A DNA stretch of 64,000 bases from Allobosea sp. 47.2.35. Its GTDB lineage: Bacteria > Pseudomonadota > Alphaproteobacteria > Rhizobiales > Beijerinckiaceae. Location of the stretch: the NCBI RefSeq assembly GCF_024655635.1, contig NZ_JANLGI010000014.1:90016-154015 (forward strand), written 5' to 3'. A program made the position numbers and the translations under genes. Shown one piece after another: positions 27,455 through 36,516 of this stretch; the first letter of the stretch is position 1, and each line of letters starts with the position of its first letter. The notes under the pieces were generated by a model. The model was not told the origin of the DNA. It did no database searches and worked only from the letters and a program-made list of their open reading frames with translations.

Positions 27455-29209
27455 TCAGGCGACGGCATTACCCGAGACCGCTCCCGGCATGCCGGACTGC
27501 GCGGCATGCAGGCTGCGATAGCGCCCGCCCTGCCGGGCCAGCAGCTGGACATGGCTGCCTTGCTCGACGACGTCGCCATTCTCGACGACCACGATCCGGT
27601 CGGCATTGGCGATGGTCGCGAGCCGGTGCGCGATGACCAGCGTCGTCCGCCCGCGCGACAGTTCCGCCAGCGAGAGCTGGATCGCCTTCTCCGTCTCGGT
27701 GTCGAGGGCGGAGGTCGCCTCGTCGAGGATCAGGATCGGCGGGTTCTTCAGGAAGATGCGGGCGATGGCCAGCCGCTGCTTCTGACCGCCGGAGAGCTTG
27801 ACGCCGCGCTCGCCGATCACCGTGTCGAGTCCGTCGGGCAGCGCCGCGATGACGGCGTCGAGCCGGGCCTGCCGGGCGGCCTCGACGATCTCTCCTTCGC
27901 TCGCGCCGAGGCGGCCATAGGCGATGTTGTCGCGGATCGTGCCGGCGAAGAGGAACACGTCCTGCTGCACGATGCCGATATTCGAGCGCAGCGATTTCAG
28001 CGTCATGTCGCGGATGTCGATGCCGTCGATGGTGATCGCCCCACCTGTAACCTCGTAGAAGCGCGGCAGCAGTGAGCAGATCGTGGTCTTGCCGGCGCCG
28101 GAGGGGCCGACGAAGGCGATCGTCTCGCCCGCGCTGATCTCCAGGTTCAGCCCGTCGAAGATCGGCCGCCCCGCGCTGTAGCCGAAGCGCAGGTCGCGAT
28201 AGGCGATGTCGCCCCGCAGGCGCTCGATCTCGCGGGCGCCGGGCCTATCGGCGACATCGGGGCGCGTCGCCAGGAAGGCGAGATAGCGCTGGAAGCCGGC
28301 GATGCCCTTCGGATAGCTCTCGATCACCGCGTTGATCTTGTCGACGGGGCGGAAGAACACGCCGACCAGCAGCAGGAAGCCGACGAAGCCGCCGGCCGAC
28401 AATTCGCCGCGCACGACGAACCAGCCGCCGGCCAGCATCACCACCACCTGCACGAAGCGCATCGAGAGATAGGACAGCGAGGTCGAGGCGGCCATCAGCT
28501 TGTAGGCGGCAAGCTTGGTGTCGCGGTAATGCCGATTGCTCTCGGCGAAGAGCCGGCGCTCGTGATCCTCGTTGGCGAAGGCCTGGACGACGCGGATGCC
28601 GCCGACATTCTCCTCGATCCGGGCGTTGAAATCGCCGACCCGGCCATAGAGCGCATGCCAGTTCGTGGTCATGCGGCTGCCGTAGCGGATCGTGACGAAG
28701 GCGGTGAGCGGCACGACCAGCGCGGTGATGATCGCGAGCTGCGGATGGACCCAGAGCATCAGCGCGAAGGCGCCGATCAGGGTCATCACCGCGATGAACA
28801 GATCCTCGGGGCCGTGATGGGCGACCTCGCCGATCTCCTCGAGGTCCTTGGTCAGGCGCGCCACGAGATGGCCGGTCTTCTGGTTGTCGAAGAAGCCGAA
28901 GGAGAGCTTCTGGAGATGGTCGAAGGCTTTTGCGCGCATCTCCGTCTCGATGCCGATGCCGAGCATATGGCCCCAATAGGTCACGATGACCTGCAGGCCC
29001 GCGCTGATCAGATAGGCGACGAAGAGGCCGGCCGCCGCAAGTCCGATCATCCCGAGCTCACCGGTCGGCAGCAATCGGTCGATGAACAGCGTCACCGCGA
29101 CGGGAAAAGCGAGTTCGAGCAGGCCGGCCGCGACCGCGCTGCAGAAATCCAGCAGGAAGAGGCCGCGATGCGGCCGGTAATAGGCGGCGAACCGCTTGAT
29201 CAGGTCCAT
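27455..29209 (-). CDS. ABC transporter, fused membrane and ATPase domains (exporter fold)
   Basis: A 584-residue half-transporter with an N-terminal type IV (exporter) membrane domain of six helices, residues ~15-310. The ATPase has Walker A GPSGAGKTT, signature LSGGQKQRLAIARIFL and Walker B ILILDEATSALD. It would act as a homodimer. The gene lies 22 bp after a FhuC-like iron ATPase on the same strand, at the edge of the iron island. It may export a siderophore, or work in the exporter-fold import direction known for IrtAB/YbtPQ; the sequence alone does not decide. Confidence 0.85.
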   Translation of the reverse strand: MDLIKRFAAYYRPHRGLFLLDFCSAVAAGLLELAFPVAVTLFIDRLLPTGELGMIGLAAAGLFVAYLISAGLQVIVTYWGHMLGIGIETEMRAKAFDHLQKLSFGFFDNQKTGHLVARLTKDLEEIGEVAHHGPEDLFIAVMTLIGAFALMLWVHPQLAIITALVVPLTAFVTIRYGSRMTTNWHALYGRVGDFNARIEENVGGIRVVQAFANEDHERRLFAESNRHYRDTKLAAYKLMAASTSLSYLSMRFVQVVVMLAGGWFVVRGELSAGGFVGFLLLVGVFFRPVDKINAVIESYPKGIAGFQRYLAFLATRPDVADRPGAREIERLRGDIAYRDLRFGYSAGRPIFDGLNLEISAGETIAFVGPSGAGKTTICSLLPRFYEVTGGAITIDGIDIRDMTLKSLRSNIGIVQQDVFLFAGTIRDNIAYGRLGASEGEIVEAARQARLDAVIAALPDGLDTVIGERGVKLSGGQKQRLAIARIFLKNPPILILDEATSALDTETEKAIQLSLAELSRGRTTLVIAHRLATIANADRIVVVENGDVVEQGSHVQLLARQGGRYRSLHAAQSGMPGAVSGNAVA

Positions 29210-29231
29210 GTCGGTCTCCGCGGGATCGCTC

Positions 29232-30095
29232 TCAGGCTGGGAGGGCGATCGGGCGCTGTGTCTGCGGATGGGCGATGACGCTCATCTCGACGCCGTAGAT
29301 ACGGGCAAGCTGCTGCGACGTCATCACCTCGTCCGGTGTTCCCCTGACGATCAGCTTGCCGGAATGCAGCGCGATGATCTCGTCGCAGAACCGTGCCGCC
29401 ATATTCACGTCGTGCAGCACGACGATGACACCGAGGCCCTTTCTCGCGGAGAGATCGTGCACCAGCGAGAGCACCTCGATCTGGTGGGCGATGTCGAGCG
29501 CCGAGGTCGGCTCGTCCAGCAGCAGGCATTCCGCATCCTGCGCGATCAGCATCGCGATCCAGACGCGCTGGCGCTCGCCGCCCGAGAGCGTATCGACCAG
29601 CCGGTCGGCGAAGGCCTCGACACCGGTCAGCGCCATGGCCTCCGCGACCTTTTCGCGGTCCCTGGCGCCGAAGCGGCCGAGCGCGCCATGCCAGGGATAG
29701 CGGCCGAGGGCGATCAGCTCCTTGACCAGCATGCCCGAGGAAGCCGGCGTCTGCTGTGGCAGATAGGCGACCTTGCGGGCGAAGCCGCGGCTGCTCCAGG
29801 CTTCGAGCGCGGTACCCTCAAACCTGACCGTGCCGGCTGTCGGCGCCTGCTGGCGGGCGAGCAGCTTGAGCAGCGTCGACTTGCCCGAGCCGTTATGGCC
29901 GATCAGCCCGACGACCTGCCGCGTCGGCAGCGACAGCGTCAGCGATTCCAGCAGCACGCGGCCGGGCACGCCGAAGGAGACGCCGTCGAGATCGAACAGG
30001 TTGCCGTCGCCAAGCGGGGTACCGGCGGCCATCGACAAGGCCCTTTCAGCCAGCAGGCCACCGGCCCGGGCGGGAGTGGAAAGCGTGTTGTCCAT
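29232..30095 (-). CDS. Iron-siderophore ABC importer ATPase (FhuC/FecE-like)
   Basis: A 287-residue type II importer ATPase with Walker A GHNGSGKST, signature LSGGERQRVWIAMLIAQD, Walker B LLLDEPTSALD and H-switch VLHDVNMAAR. Best match by motif is FhuC/FecE. It would power the FhuB-like permease encoded on the other side of the receptor gene (34519-36516), which has no adjacent ATPase. Start 30095 removes a 30-residue Arg-rich extension that reads as non-coding. Confidence 0.88.
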   Translation of the reverse strand: MDNTLSTPARAGGLLAERALSMAAGTPLGDGNLFDLDGVSFGVPGRVLLESLTLSLPTRQVVGLIGHNGSGKSTLLKLLARQQAPTAGTVRFEGTALEAWSSRGFARKVAYLPQQTPASSGMLVKELIALGRYPWHGALGRFGARDREKVAEAMALTGVEAFADRLVDTLSGGERQRVWIAMLIAQDAECLLLDEPTSALDIAHQIEVLSLVHDLSARKGLGVIVVLHDVNMAARFCDEIIALHSGKLIVRGTPDEVMTSQQLARIYGVEMSVIAHPQTQRPIALPA

Positions 30096-30221
30096 GGTCC
30101 GGTTCGCCTTGGGAAGACATTCGGCTGATGGAGATCGCCTTGCCCTACACCGCAGCCGTCGTCGGCGAAAGATGGGCTCTGGCATCGAGGCCTTGCAGCA
30201 AGCTGCCGGCGCTTTCGCGCT

Positions 30222-31121
30222 TCAATCCAGCGCCAGCGCCTTTTCCAGCGTGCCGCGCCGCCAGGCGGCCGGCGTCTCACCGACCATACGCCGGAAGACG
30301 CGGGTGAAATGCGCCTGGTCCGAGAACCCGGCCTCCACCGCGACCTCGGTCAATGACCGGTCGCCGGCCGCCAGCAGCCGCTGGCCCTGCTCGATCCGGG
30401 CCTTGAGCTGCCATTGATGCGGCGGCAGCCCGGTCGAGGCCTTGAAGGCGTGGCTGAAATGCGATTGCGACAGGCCGACGAGCCCGGCGAGATCCTGCAG
30501 GCGGATCGTGCCGGCCGCGTGCTCGGCGATGTAGTCCGTCACGGTCCGGAGCTGCCGGCTGGTCAAGGGCGTGCGGCGGCGCGGCGCCTCGCGCCTGACA
30601 CCGAACAGGTCGATCAGCACGGCCATGACGAGGCCGTCGCCATAGAGGTCGTGCCGTGCGTCGGGCTCGGCGCATTCGCCGGCGATGAGCCGCGCCAATG
30701 TCTGGATGCGCTCGTTCGTGAACATGATGCGCGGCTGGCGCAAGAGCTCGGGCGACAGGGCCTCGCCGAGGCGCTCGCTGACACTGGCCGGTTCGAAATG
30801 CAGGTCGAGATGGCGGATGCGCATGCGCTGCTGCGTGCGCCCCCAGACCGGCACGCCGGCCGGCATGAAGCTGATCGAATGCGCGCCGCCCCGTGGCGAG
30901 ACGCCCGGCTCCGACGGATCGAGCCGCGTCTCGAAGCTGCCGCCGACCTTGTCGAGCACGATGAAGAGCCGCGGATGGTCCGAGACGTATTCACCGGTGG
31001 CGCCGGCCTGGCACTCGGCCTGCCAGAGATCCGCGATGACGCCGTTCCAGCTGCGGCATTTGAGCGAGCCGATCACGCTGATGCCTTCGCGGACGGATCG
31101 CATGCCTGGCTGGAAACCCAT
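30222..31121 (-). CDS. AraC family transcriptional regulator
   Basis: A 299-residue regulator with a C-terminal AraC double helix-turn-helix at about residues 195-290 (LQDLAGLVGLSQSHFSHAFK and VAVEAGFSDQAHFTRVFRRMVG). The N-terminal ~180 residues would hold the effector-binding domain. AraC proteins in iron islands (PchR/YbtA type) often bind a ferric siderophore and activate the receptor and uptake genes. It is divergent from the siderophore receptor and upstream of the FhuC-like gene, which supports that role. Confidence 0.85.
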   Translation of the reverse strand: MGFQPGMRSVREGISVIGSLKCRSWNGVIADLWQAECQAGATGEYVSDHPRLFIVLDKVGGSFETRLDPSEPGVSPRGGAHSISFMPAGVPVWGRTQQRMRIRHLDLHFEPASVSERLGEALSPELLRQPRIMFTNERIQTLARLIAGECAEPDARHDLYGDGLVMAVLIDLFGVRREAPRRRTPLTSRQLRTVTDYIAEHAAGTIRLQDLAGLVGLSQSHFSHAFKASTGLPPHQWQLKARIEQGQRLLAAGDRSLTEVAVEAGFSDQAHFTRVFRRMVGETPAAWRRGTLEKALALD

Positions 31122-31285
31122 CCTGACCCTCCTGCGGCCGGATCGTCGCGCCGATGCGCGTGTTCAAAATGCAACGCGAAGAACGCAATTGTGCCTGCCT
31201 GCCCAGGAACGTTCAATGCATGACAGGAACGATCAATCCCCTATTACTTAGCAGTGATACGTCGCCATGCAAAGCAGTGCCCGCA

Positions 31286-31302
31286 TTTTGAATGGTTCTA
31301 AA
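31286..31302. promoter_or_regulatory. Candidate Irr box (iron control element, ICE)
   Basis: TTTTGAATGGTTCTAAA differs at one position from the palindromic pattern TTTAGAA-N3-TTCTAAA that Irr recognises in Rhizobiales. It lies 66-82 bp upstream of the siderophore receptor start, inside an AT-rich 246-bp region unlike the rest of the window. In this position Irr would normally act as repressor or activator in response to haem and iron status. Confidence 0.6.
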
Positions 31303-31367
31303 TTTGAGCAATTCTCATAAGGCACACAATATTGGGGCTTGGTCTGGCCATGTGCTATAAGCGAAAC

Positions 31368-33566
31368 ATGAATAAGAACTTTGTTCTTCGTTCGACTGTT
31401 TCTTTGGGTGCGATGCTATACGGAGCGGTCGCCTTCGCGCAGTCGGCGCCCGGCCCGACGGTCCAGCTCGACACGATCACCGTCGAAGGCCAGGGCGAGA
31501 AGGCGACGGGGCCCGTCACCGGCTATGTCGCGACGCGCTCGGCGACCGGCTCGAAGAGCAACACGCCGATCACGGCGATCCCGCAGTCGGTCTCGGTCAT
31601 CGGCCGCGAGGAGCTCGACGATCGCAAGGCGCTGAAAGTCGACGAGGCATTGCGCTATACCGCTGGTGTCCAGGCCCAGCCTTTCGGCTCCGATCCCGAT
31701 ACGGACTGGTTCTTCGTCCGCGGCTTCCAGGCGACCCAGACCGGCGTCTATCTCGACGGCCTGCAGCTCTATTCCTACGGCTTCGGCGGCTTCCAGATCG
31801 ACCCGTTCATGCTGGAGCGGGTCGAGGTGCTCAAGGGGCCGGCCTCGGTGCTCTATGGCGGCTCCAATCCCGGTGGCATCGTCAGCCTCGTCAGCAAGCG
31901 GCCGAACGGCAAGAATTTCGGCTATGTCGAGACCGGCATCAATAATTTCGGCAATGCCTATCTCGGCATCGATGTCGGCATGAGCGACAAGCAGGGTGTC
32001 TGGAGCACGCGCCTCACCGGCAAGCTCTCGGGCGGAGACCAGTACACCGACTACTCCAAGGATTTCCGCGGCACGATCATGCCGCAGATCACCTACCAGC
32101 CGAACGGTGCCACCCGTATCACCGCCTATGGCGCCTATAGCTATCTCGACCAGGTTCATTCCGGCGGCGGCTTCCTGCCTTATGTCGGCACGGTGGTGAA
32201 CGCGCCCTTCGGCAAGATCCGGCGCGATGCCTTCTTCGGCGAGCCGTCGATCGACAGCCAGAAGCGCGTCACGACCATGCTGGGCTACGAGTTCCAGCAT
32301 GATTTCGGTGGAGTGACCTTCTCGCAGAACGCCCGCTACGGCCAGATGCGCGGGTCCCAGCTCGGCCCCTACGGCTATGGCTATGCCGGGCCGGATGCGC
32401 CCTTCGGCAACCGCTTCCAGCCGCTGGCGCCGGATTACCAACTCTATCGCATCGGCTTCCAGGAGAACACGAAGGTCAACACCTTCACCATCGACAACCG
32501 CCTCGAAGGCAAGTTCGACACCGGGCCGCTGCAGCATTCCTGGATGGTCGGGCTCGACTACAAGTATTTCGAGATCGACCATGTCCAGGCATCGGGCGGC
32601 GCCACGACGATCAGCGTCACCAACCCGGTCTATGGCACGCCGCAGGGGGCGAGCTTCGTTTATCTCGACCAGAAGCTGAAGCACCATCAGGTCGGCGTCT
32701 ACCTGCAGGACCAGATCCGCTTCGGCGGCGGCTGGCTCGCGACCTTCAACGGGCGCTATGATTATGCCGAGAAGAAGTCGGTCAGCCCGGCCGCGCTCGC
32801 CTTCTCGCCGAGCTATGACGACCGGGAAGGTGCCTTCAGCGGGCGCGCCGGCCTCGCCTACGAGTTCGCCAACGGCATGACGCCCTATGCCAGCGTCGCG
32901 TCCTTCTTCAACCCGGTCTTCGATGGAACCTCGACCGGGACGCCCGGCGTCTTCCTGCCCTTCAAGCCCGAGAAGGGCTGGCAGGTCGAGGCCGGCGTCA
33001 AATACAAGCCGACCTTCGCCGATGCGCTCTTCACCGCCTCGGTCTTCCATATCGTCAAGGACAATGTCCTCGTTCCCGCGCCGACCTTCTTCAACGCCTT
33101 CGCCCAGCAGCAGCTCGGGCAGGTGACCTCGAGCGGTGTCGAGTTCGAGGCGAAGGCCAACCTTACCGAGAACCTGAAGGTGCTGGCCTCGCTGACCGCG
33201 TTCAATCTGGAGATCAGCAAGCACACCGATCCGTCGCTGGTCGGCAAGACGCCGTTCATCGTTCCAGAGATCACCGCATCGGGCTGGGCCGATTACACCT
33301 TCACGGAAGGAGCGTTCAAGGGGCTGAGCCTCGGCGCCGGCATCCGCTATGTCGGCAAGTCCTGGGCCGACAATGCCAATACCCTGAAAGTGCCCGGCGC
33401 GACGCTGGTCGATGCCGCGATCCGCTACAAGCTTGGCAACTGGGGGCTGGCGGTCAACGTCACCAATCTCTTCGACAAGGCCTATGTGAAGAGCTGCCAG
33501 GATTTTTCGAGCTGCAGCTATGGCGATGCCCGCACCGTCACCGTCTCCGCGAACTATCGCTGGTGA
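31368..33566 (+). CDS. TonB-dependent siderophore receptor
   Basis: A 732-residue outer-membrane receptor. The signal peptide is MNKNFVLRSTVSLGAMLYGA followed by VAFAQ; a TonB-box-like DTITV precedes the plug domain (about residues 60-165: TPQSVSVI-type core IPQSVSVIGREEL, YDR-like loop, LERVEVLKGPASVLYG). The rest is a 22-strand barrel ending VSANYRW with the terminal aromatic. It belongs to the FhuA/FepA-like siderophore group. ATG 31368 is chosen because the signal peptide begins there. It is divergent from the AraC gene and lies behind the candidate Irr box. Confidence 0.92.
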   Translation: MNKNFVLRSTVSLGAMLYGAVAFAQSAPGPTVQLDTITVEGQGEKATGPVTGYVATRSATGSKSNTPITAIPQSVSVIGREELDDRKALKVDEALRYTAGVQAQPFGSDPDTDWFFVRGFQATQTGVYLDGLQLYSYGFGGFQIDPFMLERVEVLKGPASVLYGGSNPGGIVSLVSKRPNGKNFGYVETGINNFGNAYLGIDVGMSDKQGVWSTRLTGKLSGGDQYTDYSKDFRGTIMPQITYQPNGATRITAYGAYSYLDQVHSGGGFLPYVGTVVNAPFGKIRRDAFFGEPSIDSQKRVTTMLGYEFQHDFGGVTFSQNARYGQMRGSQLGPYGYGYAGPDAPFGNRFQPLAPDYQLYRIGFQENTKVNTFTIDNRLEGKFDTGPLQHSWMVGLDYKYFEIDHVQASGGATTISVTNPVYGTPQGASFVYLDQKLKHHQVGVYLQDQIRFGGGWLATFNGRYDYAEKKSVSPAALAFSPSYDDREGAFSGRAGLAYEFANGMTPYASVASFFNPVFDGTSTGTPGVFLPFKPEKGWQVEAGVKYKPTFADALFTASVFHIVKDNVLVPAPTFFNAFAQQQLGQVTSSGVEFEAKANLTENLKVLASLTAFNLEISKHTDPSLVGKTPFIVPEITASGWADYTFTEGAFKGLSLGAGIRYVGKSWADNANTLKVPGATLVDAAIRYKLGNWGLAVNVTNLFDKAYVKSCQDFSSCSYGDARTVTVSANYRW

Positions 33567-33585
33567 GGCTCGTCTCCCAGGCATC

Positions 33586-33614
33586 GAAGGCCGCAGCCCT
33601 GCGCTGCGGCCTTC
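33586..33614 (+). terminator. 11-bp stem hairpin after the siderophore receptor
   Basis: GAAGGCCGCAG and CTGCGGCCTTC form a perfect 11-bp stem with a 7-nt loop between the receptor stop and the binding-protein start. No T tract follows, so it is more likely an attenuator or mRNA-stability element than a full terminator. Confidence 0.5.
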
Positions 33615-33635
33615 TGCTGTGGTAGTGCCACGCGC

Positions 33636-34526
33636 ATGACGTGCTTCACGGCATATCCGACGCGCCGCGCCGCGCTCGCCCTGATCGCGGCGGCGGGCGT
33701 CTCCCGGCCGGCGCACGCTGCGGGCCTGCGCGTCGCGACCGTCGACTGGTCGGTGCTGGAGACCCTGCTCGCGCTCGGCCTCCCGCCGGTCGCGGCGCCT
33801 GAACTGCGCCAGTTCCGCGAGATCGCCGTCGAGCCTGCGGTTCCAGCGAGCGTTGTCGATCTGGGCCTGCGCGGCACGGTCAATTTCGAACTGCTGCTGC
33901 TGTCGCGGCCGGACCTGATCTTTTCGTCGAGCTTCTATATTGGCTCCGAGCCGCGCCTGCGCCGGATCGCTCCGGTCGAGAGTTTCTCGGTCTATGCGCC
34001 GGGGCGGCCGCCCTATGAACCGGCAGTCGCCATGACGCGGGCAATCGGCGAGCGCCTTGGCGTCGCTGCTGCCGCCGAACGCTACATCGCCGAGACCGGG
34101 GCTGAGTTCGCGGTTCTGCGCGACAGGCTGAAGCCCTTGGCGACGCGCTCGGTCATTCCCGTCAATCTCGGCGACGCCAGGCATTTCCGCGTCTTCGGCG
34201 ACGACAGCCTGTTCGGCGAGGTGCTGAAGCGGCTCGGCCTCGCCAATGCCTGGACCGACCACACCAGCTATTCCGCGATGGCGCCGATCGGGCTCGAAGC
34301 ACTGGCCCGCGTGCCGGAAGCTCATATCGCGCTGATCCCGCCGGTGCCGCCCGGTGCGATGGAGACCCTCGCGCGCAGCGCCTTCTGGAACGCCCTGCCC
34401 AATCTGCGCGAGGGCCGGCTCCTGAAGATCGGTTCGATCAATCCCTATGGCGGCCTGCCGGCGGCGCGGCGCTTCGCGCGGCTCCTGAGCGAGGCCCTGA
34501 TCGCGGCGGAGGCGCCGCGTGGCTGA
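33636..34526 (+). CDS. Iron-siderophore ABC binding protein (FhuD-like)
   Basis: A 296-residue cluster-A-III periplasmic binding protein with a long helix joining two lobes. The N-terminus has a twin-arginine-like start (YPTRRAALALIAAAG, then PAHAA), compatible with Tat or Sec export. Its end overlaps the GTG start of the permease gene by 8 bp. Location after the siderophore receptor suggests it takes the receptor cargo to the fused permease. Confidence 0.85.
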   Translation: MTCFTAYPTRRAALALIAAAGVSRPAHAAGLRVATVDWSVLETLLALGLPPVAAPELRQFREIAVEPAVPASVVDLGLRGTVNFELLLLSRPDLIFSSSFYIGSEPRLRRIAPVESFSVYAPGRPPYEPAVAMTRAIGERLGVAAAAERYIAETGAEFAVLRDRLKPLATRSVIPVNLGDARHFRVFGDDSLFGEVLKRLGLANAWTDHTSYSAMAPIGLEALARVPEAHIALIPPVPPGAMETLARSAFWNALPNLREGRLLKIGSINPYGGLPAARRFARLLSEALIAAEAPRG

Positions 34527-36516
34527 GGCCGCCGCTCCCCTGCGCCGCCCGCTCGGTGGGCGCCCCGGCATCTGGGCTCTCGCCGTACTGGCGGCGGCTG
34601 TGCTGTCCGCAGCGGTGATGGCGACGCGGCCTTCGCTGCCGGCTTCTCCGGAGCTGGCGCGAGCGCTTGAAAGCATCCTGCTTTGGCACAGCTTGATGCC
34701 GCGTGCCGTGACCGCGCTGATCTCAGGCGCGGCGCTCGGGCTTGCGGGCATGCTGCTGCAGCGCGTGCTGCGTAATCCGATTGCGGATGCCTCGACGCTC
34801 GGCATCGCCTCGGGTGCACAGCTCGCGCTCACCATCGCCTCGGCCTATGCGCCCGCGCTGATCGCCTTCTCGCGGGAAGGCGTGGCGCTGGCCGGCGCCT
34901 TCGCGGCGGTCGCTTTCGTGCTCGGCCTGAGCTGGCGGCGCGGCCTCGATCCGATGACGGTGGTCCTGTCCGGCATGGTCGTCTCGCTGGTCGCAGCGGC
35001 GGCGAGCGCGACCGTCATTCTCGCCAAGGGCGAATATGTGCTGTCGCTGTTCATCTGGGGCGCCGGCTCGCTCAACCAGCAGAGCTGGGATGCTGTCCTC
35101 GCGCTCGCGCCGCGTCTGGCCCTGAGCGCCGTCGCTGCGGCGCTGCTGCTGCGTCCGCTCGCCTTGCTCGGCCTCGACGAGGACGTGGCGCGTGGACTGG
35201 GGCTGACCTTGCATGCCGCTCGCCTCGCGGTGCTCGGCATCGCGATCTGGCTGGCGGCCAGCGTTACGGCCGAGGTCGGGGTGATCGGCTTCGTCGGCCT
35301 CGCCGCGCCGGCTTTGGCGCGCGAGCTCGGCGCCCGCACGCCACGCCAGATGCTGCTGGCGGCACCGGCGCTCGGAGCGCTGCTGCTCTCGATCACCGAC
35401 AGCGCCGTGCAACTGCTCGGCTCAGGCTTCAACGATCTCGCACCGACGGGCGCGGCGACCGCACTGTTCGGGGGGCCGCTCCTGCTCTGGCTGATGCGGC
35501 GGGTCCCGCCATCCCTGCCGCCGCAAGCCAATGAAACTGCGTGGCGGCTGGATCGGCAGGCGCGCTCGCTGCTCTCGCTCGCTCCTCTGGCCGTTCTCGT
35601 CCTGGTGGTGGCAGCGCTCGGCCTCGTGCTCGGACGCGGGCACGACGGCTGGGGTTGGGCGACGGGCGCGCTGTTCTGGGACCTGCTGCCGTTTCGCGGT
35701 CCGCGCCTCGCCGCTGCCGGCGCGGCCGGGGCGCTTCTCGGGGCGGCCGGGTGCCTGATGCAGCGCCTGACCGCGAACCCGCTCGCCGGTCCCGAAGTGC
35801 TCGGCGTCAGCGCCGGCGGCGGCGTCGGGTTGCTGCTTGCACTCACATTGATGCCGGCCAGTCCCTTCGCGATGCTCGCCGGCATCGCCGGTGGTTCACT
35901 CGCGGTGCTCATCGTCATGCTGGTTTTCGCCGCGCGCCCCGGCATCGGCCCGCAACGCCTGCTGCTGGCCGGCATCGCAATGGGGGCGCTCTGCATGGCC
36001 GTGGTCTCGACGGCGATGGCCCAGGGCGACCTGCGCGCCTACATGCTGCTGGTCTGGCTGTCGGGCTCGACCAATCGGGCCGGCCCGTTCGAGGCCTGGA
36101 CCGGCCTGATTGCCTGCGTCGTCCTGATCCTGCCGCTCCTGCTCGCCATCCGCTGGCTCGACCTGCTGCCGCTTGGCGAGGCGACGAGCCGCAGCCTCGG
36201 TCTGCCGGTGGAACGCAGCCGCCTCTGCCTCGCTGCCATGGCCGCGCTGGCGACGGCGGTCGCCTCGCTTCTGGTCGGTCCGCTTAGCCTGATCGGCCTG
36301 ATCGCGCCGCATCTCGCTCGCCTCGGCGGCTTCGCCCGCAGCCGCGACCAGCTGCTTGCCGCCATGCTGATCGGCTGCGGCGTGATGATCCTTGCCGACT
36401 GGCTCGCGCGGCTCGTCGTCTTTCCCTATCAGGTCCCGGTCGGGCTCTTCGCCGCATTGATCGGCGGGCCCTACCTGATCTGGCTCTTGAACCGTGGAGG
36501 AAGCCGCCATGGCTGA
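34519..36516 (+). CDS. Fused FecCD-type iron-siderophore permease (FhuB-like)
   Basis: A 665-residue protein made of two tandem BtuC/FecCD permease domains, about residues 20-325 and 345-660. Each carries the conserved IGFVGLAAPALARELG / LIGLIAPHLARLGG coupling region and the RNPIADASTLGIASGA / ANPLAGPEVLGVSAGG entry motif. The fusion matches FhuB. GTG 34519 overlaps the binding-protein stop. No ATPase is adjacent; the FhuC-like gene at 29232-30095 is the probable partner. Confidence 0.92.
   Translation: MAEAAAPLRRPLGGRPGIWALAVLAAAVLSAAVMATRPSLPASPELARALESILLWHSLMPRAVTALISGAALGLAGMLLQRVLRNPIADASTLGIASGAQLALTIASAYAPALIAFSREGVALAGAFAAVAFVLGLSWRRGLDPMTVVLSGMVVSLVAAAASATVILAKGEYVLSLFIWGAGSLNQQSWDAVLALAPRLALSAVAAALLLRPLALLGLDEDVARGLGLTLHAARLAVLGIAIWLAASVTAEVGVIGFVGLAAPALARELGARTPRQMLLAAPALGALLLSITDSAVQLLGSGFNDLAPTGAATALFGGPLLLWLMRRVPPSLPPQANETAWRLDRQARSLLSLAPLAVLVLVVAALGLVLGRGHDGWGWATGALFWDLLPFRGPRLAAAGAAGALLGAAGCLMQRLTANPLAGPEVLGVSAGGGVGLLLALTLMPASPFAMLAGIAGGSLAVLIVMLVFAARPGIGPQRLLLAGIAMGALCMAVVSTAMAQGDLRAYMLLVWLSGSTNRAGPFEAWTGLIACVVLILPLLLAIRWLDLLPLGEATSRSLGLPVERSRLCLAAMAALATAVASLLVGPLSLIGLIAPHLARLGGFARSRDQLLAAMLIGCGVMILADWLARLVVFPYQVPVGLFAALIGGPYLIWLLNRGGSRHG

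Noticed and set aside
31122..31367. Horizontally acquired insertion because of AT-rich composition
   Set aside because: It is a normal promoter gap; the flanking genes have the same GC style as the window and no mobile-element ends are seen.
31416..34835. Open frame of 1139 codons on the minus strand over the siderophore receptor and binding protein
   Set aside because: Shadow frame. The plus-strand proteins have signal peptides, plug and barrel features; the minus-strand translation is repetitive Arg/Ala/Gly.
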